From assembly GCF_020873915.1 (NCBI RefSeq), contig NZ_JAHWGP010000006.1, positions 1-64,000 of the forward strand: a stretch of DNA of 64,000 nucleotides, given 5' to 3'. The translations under genes and the position numbers were made by a program. This document shows positions 49,100 through 60,234 of this stretch, one piece after another. The stretch's first letter is position 1, and each line of letters begins with the position of its first letter. Below the pieces are notes generated by a model. The model was not told where the DNA came from, did no database searches, and was given only the letters and a program-made list of their open reading frames with translations. Source of the stretch: Streptomyces sp. DH5 (GTDB taxonomy: Bacteria; Actinomycetota; Actinomycetes; Streptomycetales; Streptomycetaceae).

Positions 49100-49135
49100 T
49101 GGCCGTGCGACGCACTCGGCCCGGGAAGGGGAGCG

Positions 49136-49330
49136 ATGTTCCACGCCTTCGAGGACCTCTTCGCCCCGGGCCGGGGGCACACCCGTGAGGAGCGGAACCG
49201 CCTGGAACTGACCCGGGAGGACATCGGCGACACCGACCCCGGCCGGGGGCCGATCGACCTCACCTCCGGAAGGGTCACGGTCCGGTCGCCGGTGCCCCCG
49301 CGGGAGGAAGAGGACCCGGAGGGCGAGTGA
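49136..49330 (+). CDS. DUF6191-like small protein (64 aa)
   Basis: MFHAFEDLFAPGRGHTREER, then NRLELTREDIGDTDPGRGPIDL, is a pattern I know from short actinobacterial proteins listed under DUF6191. The acidic tail ends in EEEDPEGE. ATG 49136 is preceded by GGAAGGGGAG. Function is unknown. It follows the LAL gene by 36 bases. Confidence 0.7.
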   Translation: MFHAFEDLFAPGRGHTREERNRLELTREDIGDTDPGRGPIDLTSGRVTVRSPVPPREEEDPEGE

Positions 49331-49337
49331 ACGCCCG

Positions 49338-50498
49338 CTAGCTCACCCGGAGTTCCAGGATGCGGTCGTCGCCCTTGTCCGGGTCGCGCCTGCCGTCGGT
49401 GTTGCTGGTGACCAGCCACACCTTGTCGTCGCCCGCCGCGACCACCGTGCGCAGCCGGCCGTACTCGCCCTCCAGGAAGGACTGCGGGTCCGCCGAGGTC
49501 TCCGTGCCCTTGAGGGGGATGCGCCACAGGCGCTCGCCGCGCAGGCCCGCCATCCAGACCGAACCCCCGGCGTAGGCGATGCCGCTGGGGGAGGCGTCCT
49601 CAGGGCTCCACTGATCGACCGGATCGTGGAACTCGCCGTCGGACTCGCCCTCCGCCTCCGGCCAGCCGTAGTTGTCGCCCGGCTTGATCGCGTTCAGCTC
49701 GTCCCAGGTGTTCTGGCCGAACTCCGAGGCGAACAGCCGCTGCTTGCCGTCCCAGGCCAGGCCCTGCACATTGCGGTGCCCGTAGGTGTACACCGCGGAG
49801 TCGGGGAACGGGTTGCCCGGGGCCGGCTCGCCGTCCGGGGTCAGCCGCAGGATCTTGCCGCCGAGGGACTCCCTGTCCTGGGACAGGCCGGTGTCACCGC
49901 TCTCGCCCGTGCCCACGTACAGCATCTTGTCCGGGCCGAAGGCGATCCGGCCGCCGTTGTGCACCCCGCCCTTGGGGATGCCCCGGAACACGGTGTCCGG
50001 TGCGCCCAGTTGCTCTCCGGCCGGCTTCTTCTCGTCGTGTATGAGGCGGACGACGCGGTTGTCGGAGGCAGAGGTGAAGTAGGCGTAGATCATGCGGTCC
50101 GAGGCGTACTCGGGGGAGAGGGCGATGCCCAGGAGACCTCCCTCGCCGGACGGTGATACTCCCTGCACCTCGCCCAGCTCGGTCTGCTGCCCGGTCCTGA
50201 CGTCGATCCGGGTGATCGTCGCCTCGTCCCGGGAGGACACCAGGAGGTCGCCGCCCGGCAGGGGCGCCAGACCCCAGGGACTCTTCAGGCCCGTGGCGAC
50301 CGTGCGGAGCACCTTCACCGAACCCTTCGCGGGCGGGGTCTCCTCCCCGCTCCGCTCCGGGGCCGACGAGCGCGCCGTCGTGTCACCGGGGGAGGCGCTG
50401 CCGTCTCCCCCCGCCGTCCCTCCCTCGCCGGAGGAGCAGCCGGCCGTCAGCAGGAGTGCGGCGGCGGCCAGCACGGCCGACACGGCTCGATGTCGCAC
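49338..50498 (-). CDS. PQQ-type sugar (glucose/sorbosone) dehydrogenase-like lipoprotein
   Basis: 386 residues. The lipoprotein signal is RHRAVSAVLAAAALLLTAGC with Ser/Thr/Gly-rich linker after it. The six-bladed propeller has GLKSPWGLAPLPGGDLLVS, SGEGGLLGIALSPEYA, GGVHNGGRIAFGPDKMLYVG and YTYGHRNVQGLAWD. The His in the HNGG segment is the kind of residue that contacts PQQ in sGDH. It probably oxidises sugars outside the membrane, though the cofactor is not proven. I chose GTG 50498 with AAGGGA upstream. Confidence 0.85.
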   Translation of the reverse strand: MRHRAVSAVLAAAALLLTAGCSSGEGGTAGGDGSASPGDTTARSSAPERSGEETPPAKGSVKVLRTVATGLKSPWGLAPLPGGDLLVSSRDEATITRIDVRTGQQTELGEVQGVSPSGEGGLLGIALSPEYASDRMIYAYFTSASDNRVVRLIHDEKKPAGEQLGAPDTVFRGIPKGGVHNGGRIAFGPDKMLYVGTGESGDTGLSQDRESLGGKILRLTPDGEPAPGNPFPDSAVYTYGHRNVQGLAWDGKQRLFASEFGQNTWDELNAIKPGDNYGWPEAEGESDGEFHDPVDQWSPEDASPSGIAYAGGSVWMAGLRGERLWRIPLKGTETSADPQSFLEGEYGRLRTVVAAGDDKVWLVTSNTDGRRDPDKGDDRILELRVS

Positions 50499-50709
50499 GA
50501 TGGTGTCCCTTCGACGCGGCGGGTTCTCCCAGTCATACACCGCTCGCGCCTCCCCAGGTTCCCGATCGCCCGGTCTCGAACCACGGGACCACGACCACAC
50601 GCCGCCCGCACCACTCACGGCGCACCACTCACCCCGCGACGGCCGCCCGCGTGCCGGTCCCCGGCCCGGACCGGGTCCGAGGCTCCCGGTGCGGCCCGCC
50701 GGGCCCGGA

Positions 50710-51708
50710 TCAGTCCCACGACCCCTGGGCCGCCGGCAGCCGCGCGATCTCCGTGAGGTCCTCCTCCGTGAGGCGCAGGTCCGCGGCCGCCGCGTTCTCG
50801 GCGACCCACCGTTCCCGCTTGGCGCCCGGGACCGGGACGACCTGCTCGCCCCGGCCCAGTACCCAGGCCAGGGCCACCTGCGCCGGGGTGACGTGTTCGC
50901 CGTGGCGGCGGGCGACGCGGCGCAGCCCGGCCACGATCGGCTGGTTCGCGGCCATCATCTCGGCCGTGAAGCGGGGGTGCCGGGCACGCAGGTCGTCCGC
51001 CTCGAAGCCCACGCCCGGCGTCAGCGTCCCGGTCAGGAAGCCGTTGCCCAGCGGCATCGCGGCGAGGAAACCGACCCCCCGCGACCGGCACCAGGGCAGC
51101 AGCGTCTCCAGCGCCTCCGGTGACCACACGGACAGTTCCGCCTCCACCGCGCTCACCGGGAAGACCTGCTGCACCCGCTCCAGCTGCCGCACCGTCGCGT
51201 CGTGCAGCCGCGCCCCCGCCCGCCGGGACGACCGCGCCCCGACCGCGCACAGCCCCAACGACCTGACCTTGCCCGCCTGTACGAGCTCGGCCATCGCACC
51301 CCAGGTCTCCTCCACCGGGACCTCCGGGTCGGCGCGGTGCAACTGGTAGAGGTCGATGACGTCGGTCTGCAGCCGGCGCAGCGACGCGTCGCAGGCCCTT
51401 CTCACATATCCCGGGCGGCCGTTGGCCACGACGTGCTGGTCGCCCACCAGCAGGCCGACCTTCGTCGACACGAAGGCGTCACGGCGCCGCTCCTTCAACA
51501 CCCGCCCGAGCAGCAGCTCGTTGGTGAAGGGGCCGTACATGTCGGCGGTGTCGAGGAGGGTCGAGCCCGCGTCCAGCGCCCGGTGCACCGCCCTGAGCGA
51601 TTCCTCGCCGCGCTGCCGGGACGAGCTGTAGGCCCAGCTCATCGGCATGCACCCGAGTCCTACCGCCCCCACCGCGAGCGCCGCCGCGCCGATAGTCCTG
51701 CGCTCCAC
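50710..51708 (-). CDS. Aldo/keto reductase
   Basis: 332 residues, (beta/alpha)8 barrel. The catalytic tetrad is visible: Asp and Tyr in LLDTADMYGPF, Lys in VSTKVGLL and His in DLYQLHRAD. The NADP-binding end is VVPVPGAKRERWVAENAAAAD. AKRs of this type act on carbonyls of varied compounds. The GTG at 51708 follows GGAGGGT. It is divergent from the hydroxyacid dehydrogenase gene. Confidence 0.92.
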   Translation of the reverse strand: MERRTIGAAALAVGAVGLGCMPMSWAYSSSRQRGEESLRAVHRALDAGSTLLDTADMYGPFTNELLLGRVLKERRRDAFVSTKVGLLVGDQHVVANGRPGYVRRACDASLRRLQTDVIDLYQLHRADPEVPVEETWGAMAELVQAGKVRSLGLCAVGARSSRRAGARLHDATVRQLERVQQVFPVSAVEAELSVWSPEALETLLPWCRSRGVGFLAAMPLGNGFLTGTLTPGVGFEADDLRARHPRFTAEMMAANQPIVAGLRRVARRHGEHVTPAQVALAWVLGRGEQVVPVPGAKRERWVAENAAAADLRLTEEDLTEIARLPAAQGSWD

Positions 51709-51783
51709 CTGCTCGTGACCCTCCCTCTCCGGTCCCCCAACCTAACCTCTGCCGCGATCCGCTCCTGAACTAGCCTCCCGACC

Positions 51784-52737
51784 ATGACTGCTGCTGACGT
51801 ATGGCTTCCGATCCCGCCGGACGAGATCGACGGCCTCCCCGAGGGCCCGCGCTACCGCTTCTGGGACGGCGCCGAGGAGTTCCCGGCCGACCCGGCCGAC
51901 TGCGGCTTCTACGTCGTGCCGTACATGAGGCCCGCCGGTGTGGGCGTGCGGCCGCTGCCGCTGATGCGTTCCGTGCGCGTCGTGCAGACCCTCTCGGCCG
52001 GGATCGACCACGTCGAACCGGGACTGAAGGACCTGCCCCCGGGTGTGCGGCTGTGCAACGCGCGCGGAGTGCACGAGGCCAGCACCGCGGAGCTCGCCCT
52101 CGCGCTGATCCTGGCTTCGCTGCGGGGCATCCCCGGCTTCGTGCGGGCCCAGGACAAAGGGGAGTGGCACGGCGGGTTCCGGCCCGCGCTCGCCGACAGG
52201 ACCGTGCTCATCGTGGGGTACGGGTCGATCGGCGCGGCCGTCGAGGACCGGCTCGTTCCGTTCGAACTCGCGCGGGTGGCGCGCGTCGCGCGCTCCGCCC
52301 GCACGACGGAGCGCGGGCCGGTGCACCCGCTCACCGAACTGCCCTCCCTGCTGCCGGAGGCGGACGTCGTCGTCCTCTGCACCCCGCTGACGGAGGCCAC
52401 CCGGCACCTCGTGGACGCCGGTTTCCTGGCCCGGATGAAGGACGGGGCGCTGCTCGTGAACGTGGCCCGCGGAGGCGTCGTCGACACCGAGGCGCTGCTG
52501 ACAGAGCTGAAGAGCGGACGCCTCACCGCGGCCCTCGACGTCACGGATCCGGAACCGCTCCCCTCGGATCATCCCTTGTGGCGGGCTCCGGGGGTCCTCG
52601 TCACGCCGCACGTCGGCGGACCCACGTCCGCCTTCCTGCCGCGCGCGGAACGGCTGCTGCGGGATCAGTTGCGCCGGTACGTGAACCAGGAGGAGCCCGG
52701 CAACGTGGTCCTGGTGACGGGAGCGGAAGAGCTGTAG
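51784..52737 (+). CDS. D-2-hydroxyacid dehydrogenase
   Basis: 317 residues of the D-isomer-specific family. The NAD motif is VLIVGYGSIGAAVEDRL. Catalytic Arg lies in LLVNVARGGVVDTEAL, the acidic residue in DVTDPEPLPSDHPLW and His in VTPHVGGPTSA. The N-terminus is short, as in the SerA-like single-domain types without ACT. The substrate is unknown. ATG 51784 has no ribosome site; TAGCCT at 51769-51774 could be a -10 of a leaderless message. Confidence 0.9.
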   Translation: MTAADVWLPIPPDEIDGLPEGPRYRFWDGAEEFPADPADCGFYVVPYMRPAGVGVRPLPLMRSVRVVQTLSAGIDHVEPGLKDLPPGVRLCNARGVHEASTAELALALILASLRGIPGFVRAQDKGEWHGGFRPALADRTVLIVGYGSIGAAVEDRLVPFELARVARVARSARTTERGPVHPLTELPSLLPEADVVVLCTPLTEATRHLVDAGFLARMKDGALLVNVARGGVVDTEALLTELKSGRLTAALDVTDPEPLPSDHPLWRAPGVLVTPHVGGPTSAFLPRAERLLRDQLRRYVNQEEPGNVVLVTGAEEL

Positions 52738-52744
52738 TCCGCTT

Positions 52745-52784
52745 CGAGTACCGTCCGCGTTTTCCCGGGCGCGGTGGGTACTCG
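52745..52784 (+). terminator. Terminator after the hydroxyacid dehydrogenase gene
   Basis: CGAGTACC pairs with GGTACTCG and, inside this, CCGCG with CGCGG, separated by a 2-base internal bulge on each side. The hairpin starts 8 bases after the stop codon. Confidence 0.75.
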
Positions 52785-52798
52785 TACATCCGGTGATC

Positions 52799-52834
52799 GT
52801 TACGGAGAGTAGAGAACCTATGTCCCTGAGTGAC
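52799..52834. promoter_or_regulatory. Two BldD-box-like sites upstream of the GGDEF gene
   Basis: Site 1, TTACGGAGAGTAG (52800-52812), matches the BldD consensus TnACnC(A/T)GnGTnA at 8 of 10 fixed positions. Site 2, TGTCCCTGAGTGA (52821-52833), matches at 9 of 10. They lie 21 bases apart centre to centre, about two helical turns, and start 350 bases before the GTG at 53150. The rest of the 412-bp gap holds no gene I trust; a long upstream frame to 52934 has Arg/Pro-rich, non-conserved composition. Confidence 0.55.
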
Positions 52835-53149
52835 GGGACTGGTGTATCGTCCCGAAAGGGGCTGCGCCGCTGACCTACGGCGCGGGGGACGGACACGGAG
52901 ACTGCAAGGGGGGCGACGGACGATGCACGGCCTGTGGACCAGCGATCCGACGCGGCGGAGCCGTCGACTGCGACACTGGCGCGCGGACGCGCGCGGCCGC
53001 GGTCATCACGGCGGCCATCACATCCGGCACGACGACCGGACCGGCCATCCCGGTCCACCACACCCCCGGCGCGCCTCCCTCGGGGGCCACGCCCCGCGGG
53101 CGCACCGAGGGCCGAGGGATCCGGGAGCGGCGCGGACCGGGAGCACCCG

Positions 53150-56100
53150 GTGAGCGCGCCCACCCCCACCCCGACCCTCGACGGGGCGCTGCGCCCGCCG
53201 CCCGCCGCGCGGGCGGCACTGACCGCCGCCCCGTCCGCCGCCCGCCGGCCCGGCCCGGCGGCACAACTGGTGCTGGCCCTCGTGTGCGCCGCCTACGCCG
53301 TCGGTGCCGCGTTCGGCTGGGGTTCGGAGCGACTCGCTCTGATCATGGGGGACTTCGGGCTGAGTGCCGCCGCCGGTGCCGCGGCCGTCTCCTGCTTCGT
53401 CTACGCCCGCAGCCCTCACACCCGGTTCCGGCCCGCCTGGCTGCTGTTCGGCCTCTCCTCGGCGATGGCCTCCCTGGGCAACCTGGTCTGGGGGTGGTAC
53501 GAGGTCGTGCTGGGCCTCCCGGTGCCCAGCCCCAGTTACGCCGACCTGTTCTTCCTGTGTTTCGCGCCGCCCGCCATCGTGGGACTGCTGGTGCTCGCCA
53601 AACGGCCCGTGACCAAGGCCGGGTGGGTCTGTCTCGCCCTCGACGCCTGGCTGATCGGCGGCTCCCTGCTCACCCTCGCGTGGAGTCTCGCCCTCGCCCA
53701 GGCCGCCCAGGCCGAGGGGCCGGGCGTCGCGCACACCGCGCTGTCACTGGCGTACCCGCTGCTCGACATCGCCCTGATCAGCATGGTGCTCGCCCTGCAC
53801 TTCCGGCGTTCGGCGGTGAACCGGTCCGCCGTCAACACCGCGATCGGTGCCCTGGCGCTGACCGTCATGTGCGACGCCCTGTTCACCTCCCCGCTGCTGC
53901 ACGCCGGTTACCGCTCCGGGCAACTGCTCGACGCGGGCTGGTTCGCCGGCTCGCTGCTTCTGGCGTACGCCCCCTGGACCGCCCCGCGGGGCGGCCCGCC
54001 CGAGCGTGAGGGGCACACGCGCGTGGTCCGCGAACACCACCCGGGACGGCGCGGCGGCCCCGACCACCCCTCTCCCCCGCCCGGCGGCGAGCCCGGCCGG
54101 CAACCCCTCGCCCGGCCCACCGCCGGTTCCCTCGCCGCGCTCACGCCGTACCTCGCCGCGGCCGTGTGCACCCTGGGGATCCTCTACAACGTCCTCAACG
54201 GCCGCAGCGTCGACCGCGTCGTGCTGATCACCGGGGGCACCGTGGTGCTGGCGCTGGTGGTGCGCCAGGGCATCATGCTCCTCGACAACATCACCCTCAC
54301 TCAGGAACTGGCGCGGCAGGAGAACCACTTCCGCTCCCTGGTGCAGGGGTCCAGCGACGTCATCATGATCGCCGCCCCCAGCGGCATCCTCCGCTACGTC
54401 TCCCCGGCGGCCGCCGGTGTGTACGGCCGCCCGGCGGAGGACCTGGTGGGGACGGAACTGGCCGCTCTCATCCACCCGGAGGACCTCGGCCGCGTCGTGC
54501 ACGAGGTGCGCCGCTTCCTCGCGGCGGACCCGGCCGAGGAGCCCACGACCCGCATCGAATGCCGCTTCCGCTCCGGCGGGGGCACCTCCCGCTCCTGGGG
54601 ATCCCCCCGCCCGGGCGAGGGCGGGAGCGGGGCAGGAGCCGAGAACGGCGGAGGCTGGCTGAACGTCGAGTCGACCGTCAACCGGCACCACGGCGGCCTC
54701 ATCTTCAACAGCTGCGACGTGACCGAGAGGGTACGTCTCCAGGCCCAGCTCCAGCACAACGCGGAGCACGACCCGCTCACCGACCTGCCCAACCGCGCGC
54801 TGTTCACCCGGCGCGTCCAGCAGGCGCTGTCCGGCCGCCGCGCCTCCGACCGCGGGGCCGCCGTGCGGGGCACGGCCGTGCTCTTCATCGACCTCGACGG
54901 TTTCAAGGGAGTCAACGACACCATCGGGCACCAGGCCGGGGACGAACTGCTCGTCCAGGCCGCGCGCAGACTCCAGGACGCGGTCCGCAAGGGCGACACC
55001 GCCTCCCGGCTGGGAGGCGACGAGTTCGCCGCCCTGATCGCCGGCGACGGCGTCCGCGACCGGGACGCCCGGGAGCGGCACATGGTGGAACTCGCCGACC
55101 GGCTGAGGGTGGCCCTGTCCCAGCCCTACCTCATCGACGGCAACGACGTCCGGGTCAACGCCTCCATCGGCGTGGCCTTCGCCGAACCGGGCATCAGCGC
55201 GGGCGAACTGCTGCGCAACGCCGACCTCGCCATGTACCGGGCGAAGGCGGGCGGCAAGGGCCGGGTGGAGCTGTACGGGCCGCACATGCAGCAGGACGTC
55301 GTCCGCAGGGCCGAGCTGGCCACCCGGCTGCGCGCGGCACTGCACCATGGGGAGTTCGCCCTGCTGCACCAGCCGGTGGTGTGCCTGGCGGACGGCCGGA
55401 TCACCTCGGTCTGCGCGCAGGCGCGGTGGCGCTCCTCCCAGGGGACGCTCTTCACCCCCGCGGAGTTCCTGCGGGTCGCCGAGGACAGCGAGAAGACCGC
55501 CGAGCTGGGCCGGTGGGTGCTGGAGGAGGCCGTGGAGCAGGCCGCCGAACGGCACGCCACCGGTCTGCCCGTACCCGTGGCCGTCCGGCTGAGCGCCCGC
55601 CGTCTGCTGGACCGGTCCCTGCCGCTCGGCTCCATCGAGGCCCTGCTCACCCGGTACGGGCTGCCGTCCGGCTCCCTGATCGTCGAGCTGGCCGTCACCG
55701 ACCCCCGGGTACCGCTCGACGAACTGGAGCGCCGGCTGATCGTGCTCAAGCGGCTCGGCGTCCGGGTCGCGCTCGACGGCTTCGGCGGAGGCCCCGCGGC
55801 GATCACCGCCCTCAGGAGGCTCCCCGTCGACGTGCTCAAACTCGACCGCGGTCTGATCGACGGCGTGGCCGAGTCCGCGCGACTGCACAAGATCACCCGT
55901 GGGCTGGTGCGGATCGCCGCCGACCTCGGTATGCACTCCGTGGCCGTGGGGGTGGACCAGCCCGAGCAGGCCGCGGCCCTGCGCGCCATGGGCTGCACGC
56001 ACGGGCAGGGCGCCGCCTTCTCGGGACCGCTGGACGAGTACCGGCTGCGCAGAGCGCTGACTGCCGGACACTGTCCGGTACCGCGTGCACCGGCCGAACC

Positions 56101-56209
56101 CGTCCTCGCCGGCGGGGGGCCGGGGGTGTACTCCATAGGAGTGACCGCCGTGCTCCCGGGCGCTACCGCACTGCGCTCACATGATGAGACGCCCGTCCCA
56201 CCCACTTGA
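53150..56209 (+). CDS. cdgC: Membrane GGDEF-(degenerate) EAL protein with PAS domain, probable diguanylate cyclase
   Basis: 1019 residues. About ten membrane segments are followed by a PAS domain (ENHFRSLVQGSSDVIMIAAP), then GGDEF with intact signature at residues 622-626. The EAL domain has lost its catalytic residues: AQA in place of EAL, a TD in place of the TE metal site, DGFGGG in place of DDFGTG, and AVGVD in place of AEGVE. It should therefore make, not degrade, c-di-GMP. The position next to ilvB agrees with S. coelicolor SCO5511, which I recall as CdgC; the symbol is tentative. GTG 53150 follows GGGAG. Confidence 0.82.
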   Translation: MSAPTPTPTLDGALRPPPAARAALTAAPSAARRPGPAAQLVLALVCAAYAVGAAFGWGSERLALIMGDFGLSAAAGAAAVSCFVYARSPHTRFRPAWLLFGLSSAMASLGNLVWGWYEVVLGLPVPSPSYADLFFLCFAPPAIVGLLVLAKRPVTKAGWVCLALDAWLIGGSLLTLAWSLALAQAAQAEGPGVAHTALSLAYPLLDIALISMVLALHFRRSAVNRSAVNTAIGALALTVMCDALFTSPLLHAGYRSGQLLDAGWFAGSLLLAYAPWTAPRGGPPEREGHTRVVREHHPGRRGGPDHPSPPPGGEPGRQPLARPTAGSLAALTPYLAAAVCTLGILYNVLNGRSVDRVVLITGGTVVLALVVRQGIMLLDNITLTQELARQENHFRSLVQGSSDVIMIAAPSGILRYVSPAAAGVYGRPAEDLVGTELAALIHPEDLGRVVHEVRRFLAADPAEEPTTRIECRFRSGGGTSRSWGSPRPGEGGSGAGAENGGGWLNVESTVNRHHGGLIFNSCDVTERVRLQAQLQHNAEHDPLTDLPNRALFTRRVQQALSGRRASDRGAAVRGTAVLFIDLDGFKGVNDTIGHQAGDELLVQAARRLQDAVRKGDTASRLGGDEFAALIAGDGVRDRDARERHMVELADRLRVALSQPYLIDGNDVRVNASIGVAFAEPGISAGELLRNADLAMYRAKAGGKGRVELYGPHMQQDVVRRAELATRLRAALHHGEFALLHQPVVCLADGRITSVCAQARWRSSQGTLFTPAEFLRVAEDSEKTAELGRWVLEEAVEQAAERHATGLPVPVAVRLSARRLLDRSLPLGSIEALLTRYGLPSGSLIVELAVTDPRVPLDELERRLIVLKRLGVRVALDGFGGGPAAITALRRLPVDVLKLDRGLIDGVAESARLHKITRGLVRIAADLGMHSVAVGVDQPEQAAALRAMGCTHGQGAAFSGPLDEYRLRRALTAGHCPVPRAPAEPVLAGGGPGVYSIGVTAVLPGATALRSHDETPVPPT

Positions 56210-56242
56210 CAGTGAGTGTGCGCCGGGGGGAGGGTCAGAGCC

Positions 56243-56284
56243 ATGCGCACCCGAATTCTCGTACTTGGACAGCGCGTCGGCTGA
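56243..56284 (+). CDS. ilvB leader peptide (13 aa)
   Basis: The peptide MRTRILVLGQRVG has Ile-Leu-Val-Leu in a row and another Val, the amino acids whose synthesis the operon serves. ATG 56243 follows GGAGGG at 8 bases. It lies upstream of a hairpin with a T-run and before ilvB, the classical layout of branched-chain attenuation. When charged Ile, Leu or Val tRNAs are scarce, ribosomes would stall here and favour readthrough. Confidence 0.85.
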   Translation: MRTRILVLGQRVG

Positions 56285-56360
56285 CGCTGAGCATCGATCG
56301 CTCAGCGACCACCACCCGGCGCGCTTCCCCTCGCTTGCCTTATGGCACGAGGGGTTTTTT
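56285..56360 (+). promoter_or_regulatory. ilvB transcription attenuator
   Basis: CGCTGAG (56285-56291) pairs with CTCAGCG (56301-56307), directly after the leader stop; this is the candidate pause or antiterminator arm. CCCCTCG (56327-56333) pairs with CGAGGGG (56348-56354), aided by TGCC/GGCA inside, and is followed by TTTTTT (56355-56360), a complete intrinsic terminator. A six-T run is rare in this GC-rich genome. Confidence 0.85.
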
Positions 56361-56434
56361 GTTGCACAGGCACCCGCCGAGCAGCAGGCGTAACCCGCAC
56401 GAACTTCGCACAAACCCTCAGCATCGAGAAGAGA

Positions 56435-58291
56435 ATGCCGATGACCGAGCAGGCCACCGGGGCCCATCACCCGCAGCCCCGGCCCCGATCCGGAGGACAG
56501 TCCGCCCCCGTCGAGCACGTCACGGGTGCGCAGTCCCTCATTCGCTCGCTCGAGGAGGTCGGCGCCGACACGGTATTCGGCATTCCCGGCGGTGCGATCC
56601 TCCCCGCCTACGACCCGCTGATGGACTCCACCCGGGTGCGCCACGTCCTGGTCCGGCACGAGCAGGGCGCCGGCCACGCGGCCACCGGCTACGCGCAGGC
56701 CACCGGCAGGGTGGGCGTCTGCATGGCGACCTCGGGGCCCGGCGCCACGAACCTGGTCACCCCGATCGCCGACGCGCACATGGACTCGGTGCCGATGGTC
56801 GCGATCACCGGCCAGGTCGCCTCCAAGGCGATCGGCACGGACGCCTTCCAGGAGGCGGACATCGTCGGCATCACCATGCCGATCACCAAGCACAACTTCC
56901 TCGTCACCAGGGCCGAGGACATCCCGCGGACGATCGCGCAGGCGTTCCACATCGCCTCCACCGGCCGGCCCGGCCCGGTGCTGGTCGACATCGCCAAGGA
57001 CGCCCTCCAGGCGAAGACCACCTTCTCCTGGCCGCCCACCATGGACCTGCCCGGCTACCGGCCCGTCACCAAGCCGCACGCCAAGCAGATCCGCGAGGCC
57101 GCCAAGCTCATCACCGCCGCCAGGCGGCCGGTGCTCTACGTCGGCGGCGGCGTCATCAAGGCCCGCGCCACCGCCGAGCTGAAGGTCCTCGCAGAACTCA
57201 CCGGAGCTCCCGTCACCACCACCCTGATGGGACTCGGCGCGTTCCCCGACAGCCACGAGCTGCACGTGGGGATGCCGGGCATGCACGGTTCGGTCACCGC
57301 CGTCACCGCGCTGCAGAAGGCCGACCTGATCGTCGCCCTCGGAGCCCGCTTCGACGACCGCGTCACCGGCAGGCTGGACAGCTTCGCCCCCTACGCCAAG
57401 ATCGTCCACGCCGACATCGACCCGGCGGAGATCGGCAAGAACCGTGCCGCCGACGTGCCGATCGTCGGTGACGCCCGCGAGGTCCTCGCCGACCTCATCC
57501 AGGCCGTCCAGAAGGAGCACGCCGAGGGCAACCGCGGCGACTGCACCGCCTGGTGGAAGGACCTGAACCGCTGGCGCGAGACCTATCCGCTCGGCTACGA
57601 CCAGCCGGGGGACGGCTCGCTCTCCCCGCAGCAGGTCATCGAGCGCATCGGACAGCTGGCGCCGGAGGGCACCGTCTTCGCGGCCGGCGTCGGCCAGCAC
57701 CAGATGTGGGCCGCGCACTTCATCCAGTACGACAAGCCCGCCACCTGGCTGAACTCCGGCGGCGCCGGAACCATGGGCTACGCGGTCCCGGCCGCCATGG
57801 GCGCCAAGGCCGGCGTGCCCGACCGCGCCGTCTGGGCGATCGACGGCGACGGCTGCTTCCAGATGACCAACCAGGAACTCACCACCTGCGCCCTGAACAA
57901 CATCCCGATCAAGGTCGCCATCATCAACAACGGCGCCCTCGGGATGGTCCGCCAGTGGCAGACCCTCTTCTACAACCAGCGGTACTCCAACACGGTGCTG
58001 CACTCCGGCCCCGGCGCGGACGCCACCGGGAAGAGCGCGGGCACCCGCGTGCCCGACTTCGTGAAGCTGTCCGAGGCCATGGGCTGCCACGCGATCCGCT
58101 GCGAGGACCCCGCCGACCTCGACAAGGTCATCGAGGAGGCCAACTCGATCAACGACCGCCCGGTCGTCGTGGACTTCATCGTCCACGAGGACGCGATGGT
58201 GTGGCCGATGGTCGCCGCCGGCACCTCCAACGACGAGATCATGGCCGCCCGTGACGTCCGCCCCGACTTCGGCGACAACGAAGACGACTGA
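56435..58291 (+). CDS. ilvB: Acetolactate synthase large subunit
   Basis: ThDP-dependent first enzyme of the valine, leucine and isoleucine route. 618 residues. Hallmarks are [15 protein letters not shown], the ThDP Glu (E76) in [38 protein letters not shown], and the C-terminal ThDP/Mg motif [15 protein letters not shown], with [15 protein letters not shown] 56435 or 56441 ([11 protein letters not shown]) may be the start; a longer frame begins inside the terminator. It heads ilvB-ilvN-ilvC, under attenuation by the leader at 56243. Confidence 0.97.
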   Translation: MPMTEQATGAHHPQPRPRSGGQSAPVEHVTGAQSLIRSLEEVGADTVFGIPGGAILPAYDPLMDSTRVRHVLVRHEQGAGHAATGYAQATGRVGVCMATSGPGATNLVTPIADAHMDSVPMVAITGQVASKAIGTDAFQEADIVGITMPITKHNFLVTRAEDIPRTIAQAFHIASTGRPGPVLVDIAKDALQAKTTFSWPPTMDLPGYRPVTKPHAKQIREAAKLITAARRPVLYVGGGVIKARATAELKVLAELTGAPVTTTLMGLGAFPDSHELHVGMPGMHGSVTAVTALQKADLIVALGARFDDRVTGRLDSFAPYAKIVHADIDPAEIGKNRAADVPIVGDAREVLADLIQAVQKEHAEGNRGDCTAWWKDLNRWRETYPLGYDQPGDGSLSPQQVIERIGQLAPEGTVFAAGVGQHQMWAAHFIQYDKPATWLNSGGAGTMGYAVPAAMGAKAGVPDRAVWAIDGDGCFQMTNQELTTCALNNIPIKVAIINNGALGMVRQWQTLFYNQRYSNTVLHSGPGADATGKSAGTRVPDFVKLSEAMGCHAIRCEDPADLDKVIEEANSINDRPVVVDFIVHEDAMVWPMVAAGTSNDEIMAARDVRPDFGDNEDD

Positions 58292-58312
58292 GAGCCGTAA
58301 AGGAAGCACATC

Positions 58313-59957
<1,645 letters not shown>

Positions 59958-60112
59958 GCCCCACGTCCCGCGACGGCGCCGGCGCGTGCCGGGCGCCGTC
60001 GCGGGGCCCCGCCCGGGATCCCGCCGAAGGGGCCCGATCCAGGTCGGCCGGCCCGTGCGGCCACTTCCGGGTGATCATTCCGCGGAGGCGCAGGACGATC
60101 CGCCGCGCGCCA

Positions 60113-60118
60113 CTAGAC
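60113..60118 (+). promoter_or_regulatory. Candidate -10 element for serA
   Basis: TAGACT lies 117 bases before the serA GTG, in a locally AT-richer stretch (tagactgctgtacaacaaac). It resembles the Streptomyces -10 pattern. No clear -35 is seen. A separate promoter would make serA independent of ilvBNC, from which it is 277 bases away. Confidence 0.35.
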
Positions 60119-60234
60119 TGCTGTACAACAAACGCGTCAGGCCCACAGCGTCGTGCGTCTTCCACGCGGCTAGCACTTCTTCACCGCCTGCGGCCGTCGG
60201 GACGGCCGTCCGCATTGGACTTGTGAGGACTCAC

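Noticed and set aside
52934-53149. A longer N-terminus of the GGDEF protein
   Set aside because: The extra 72 residues are Arg/Pro/Ser-rich without pattern, and GTG 53150 has GGGAG at the correct distance.
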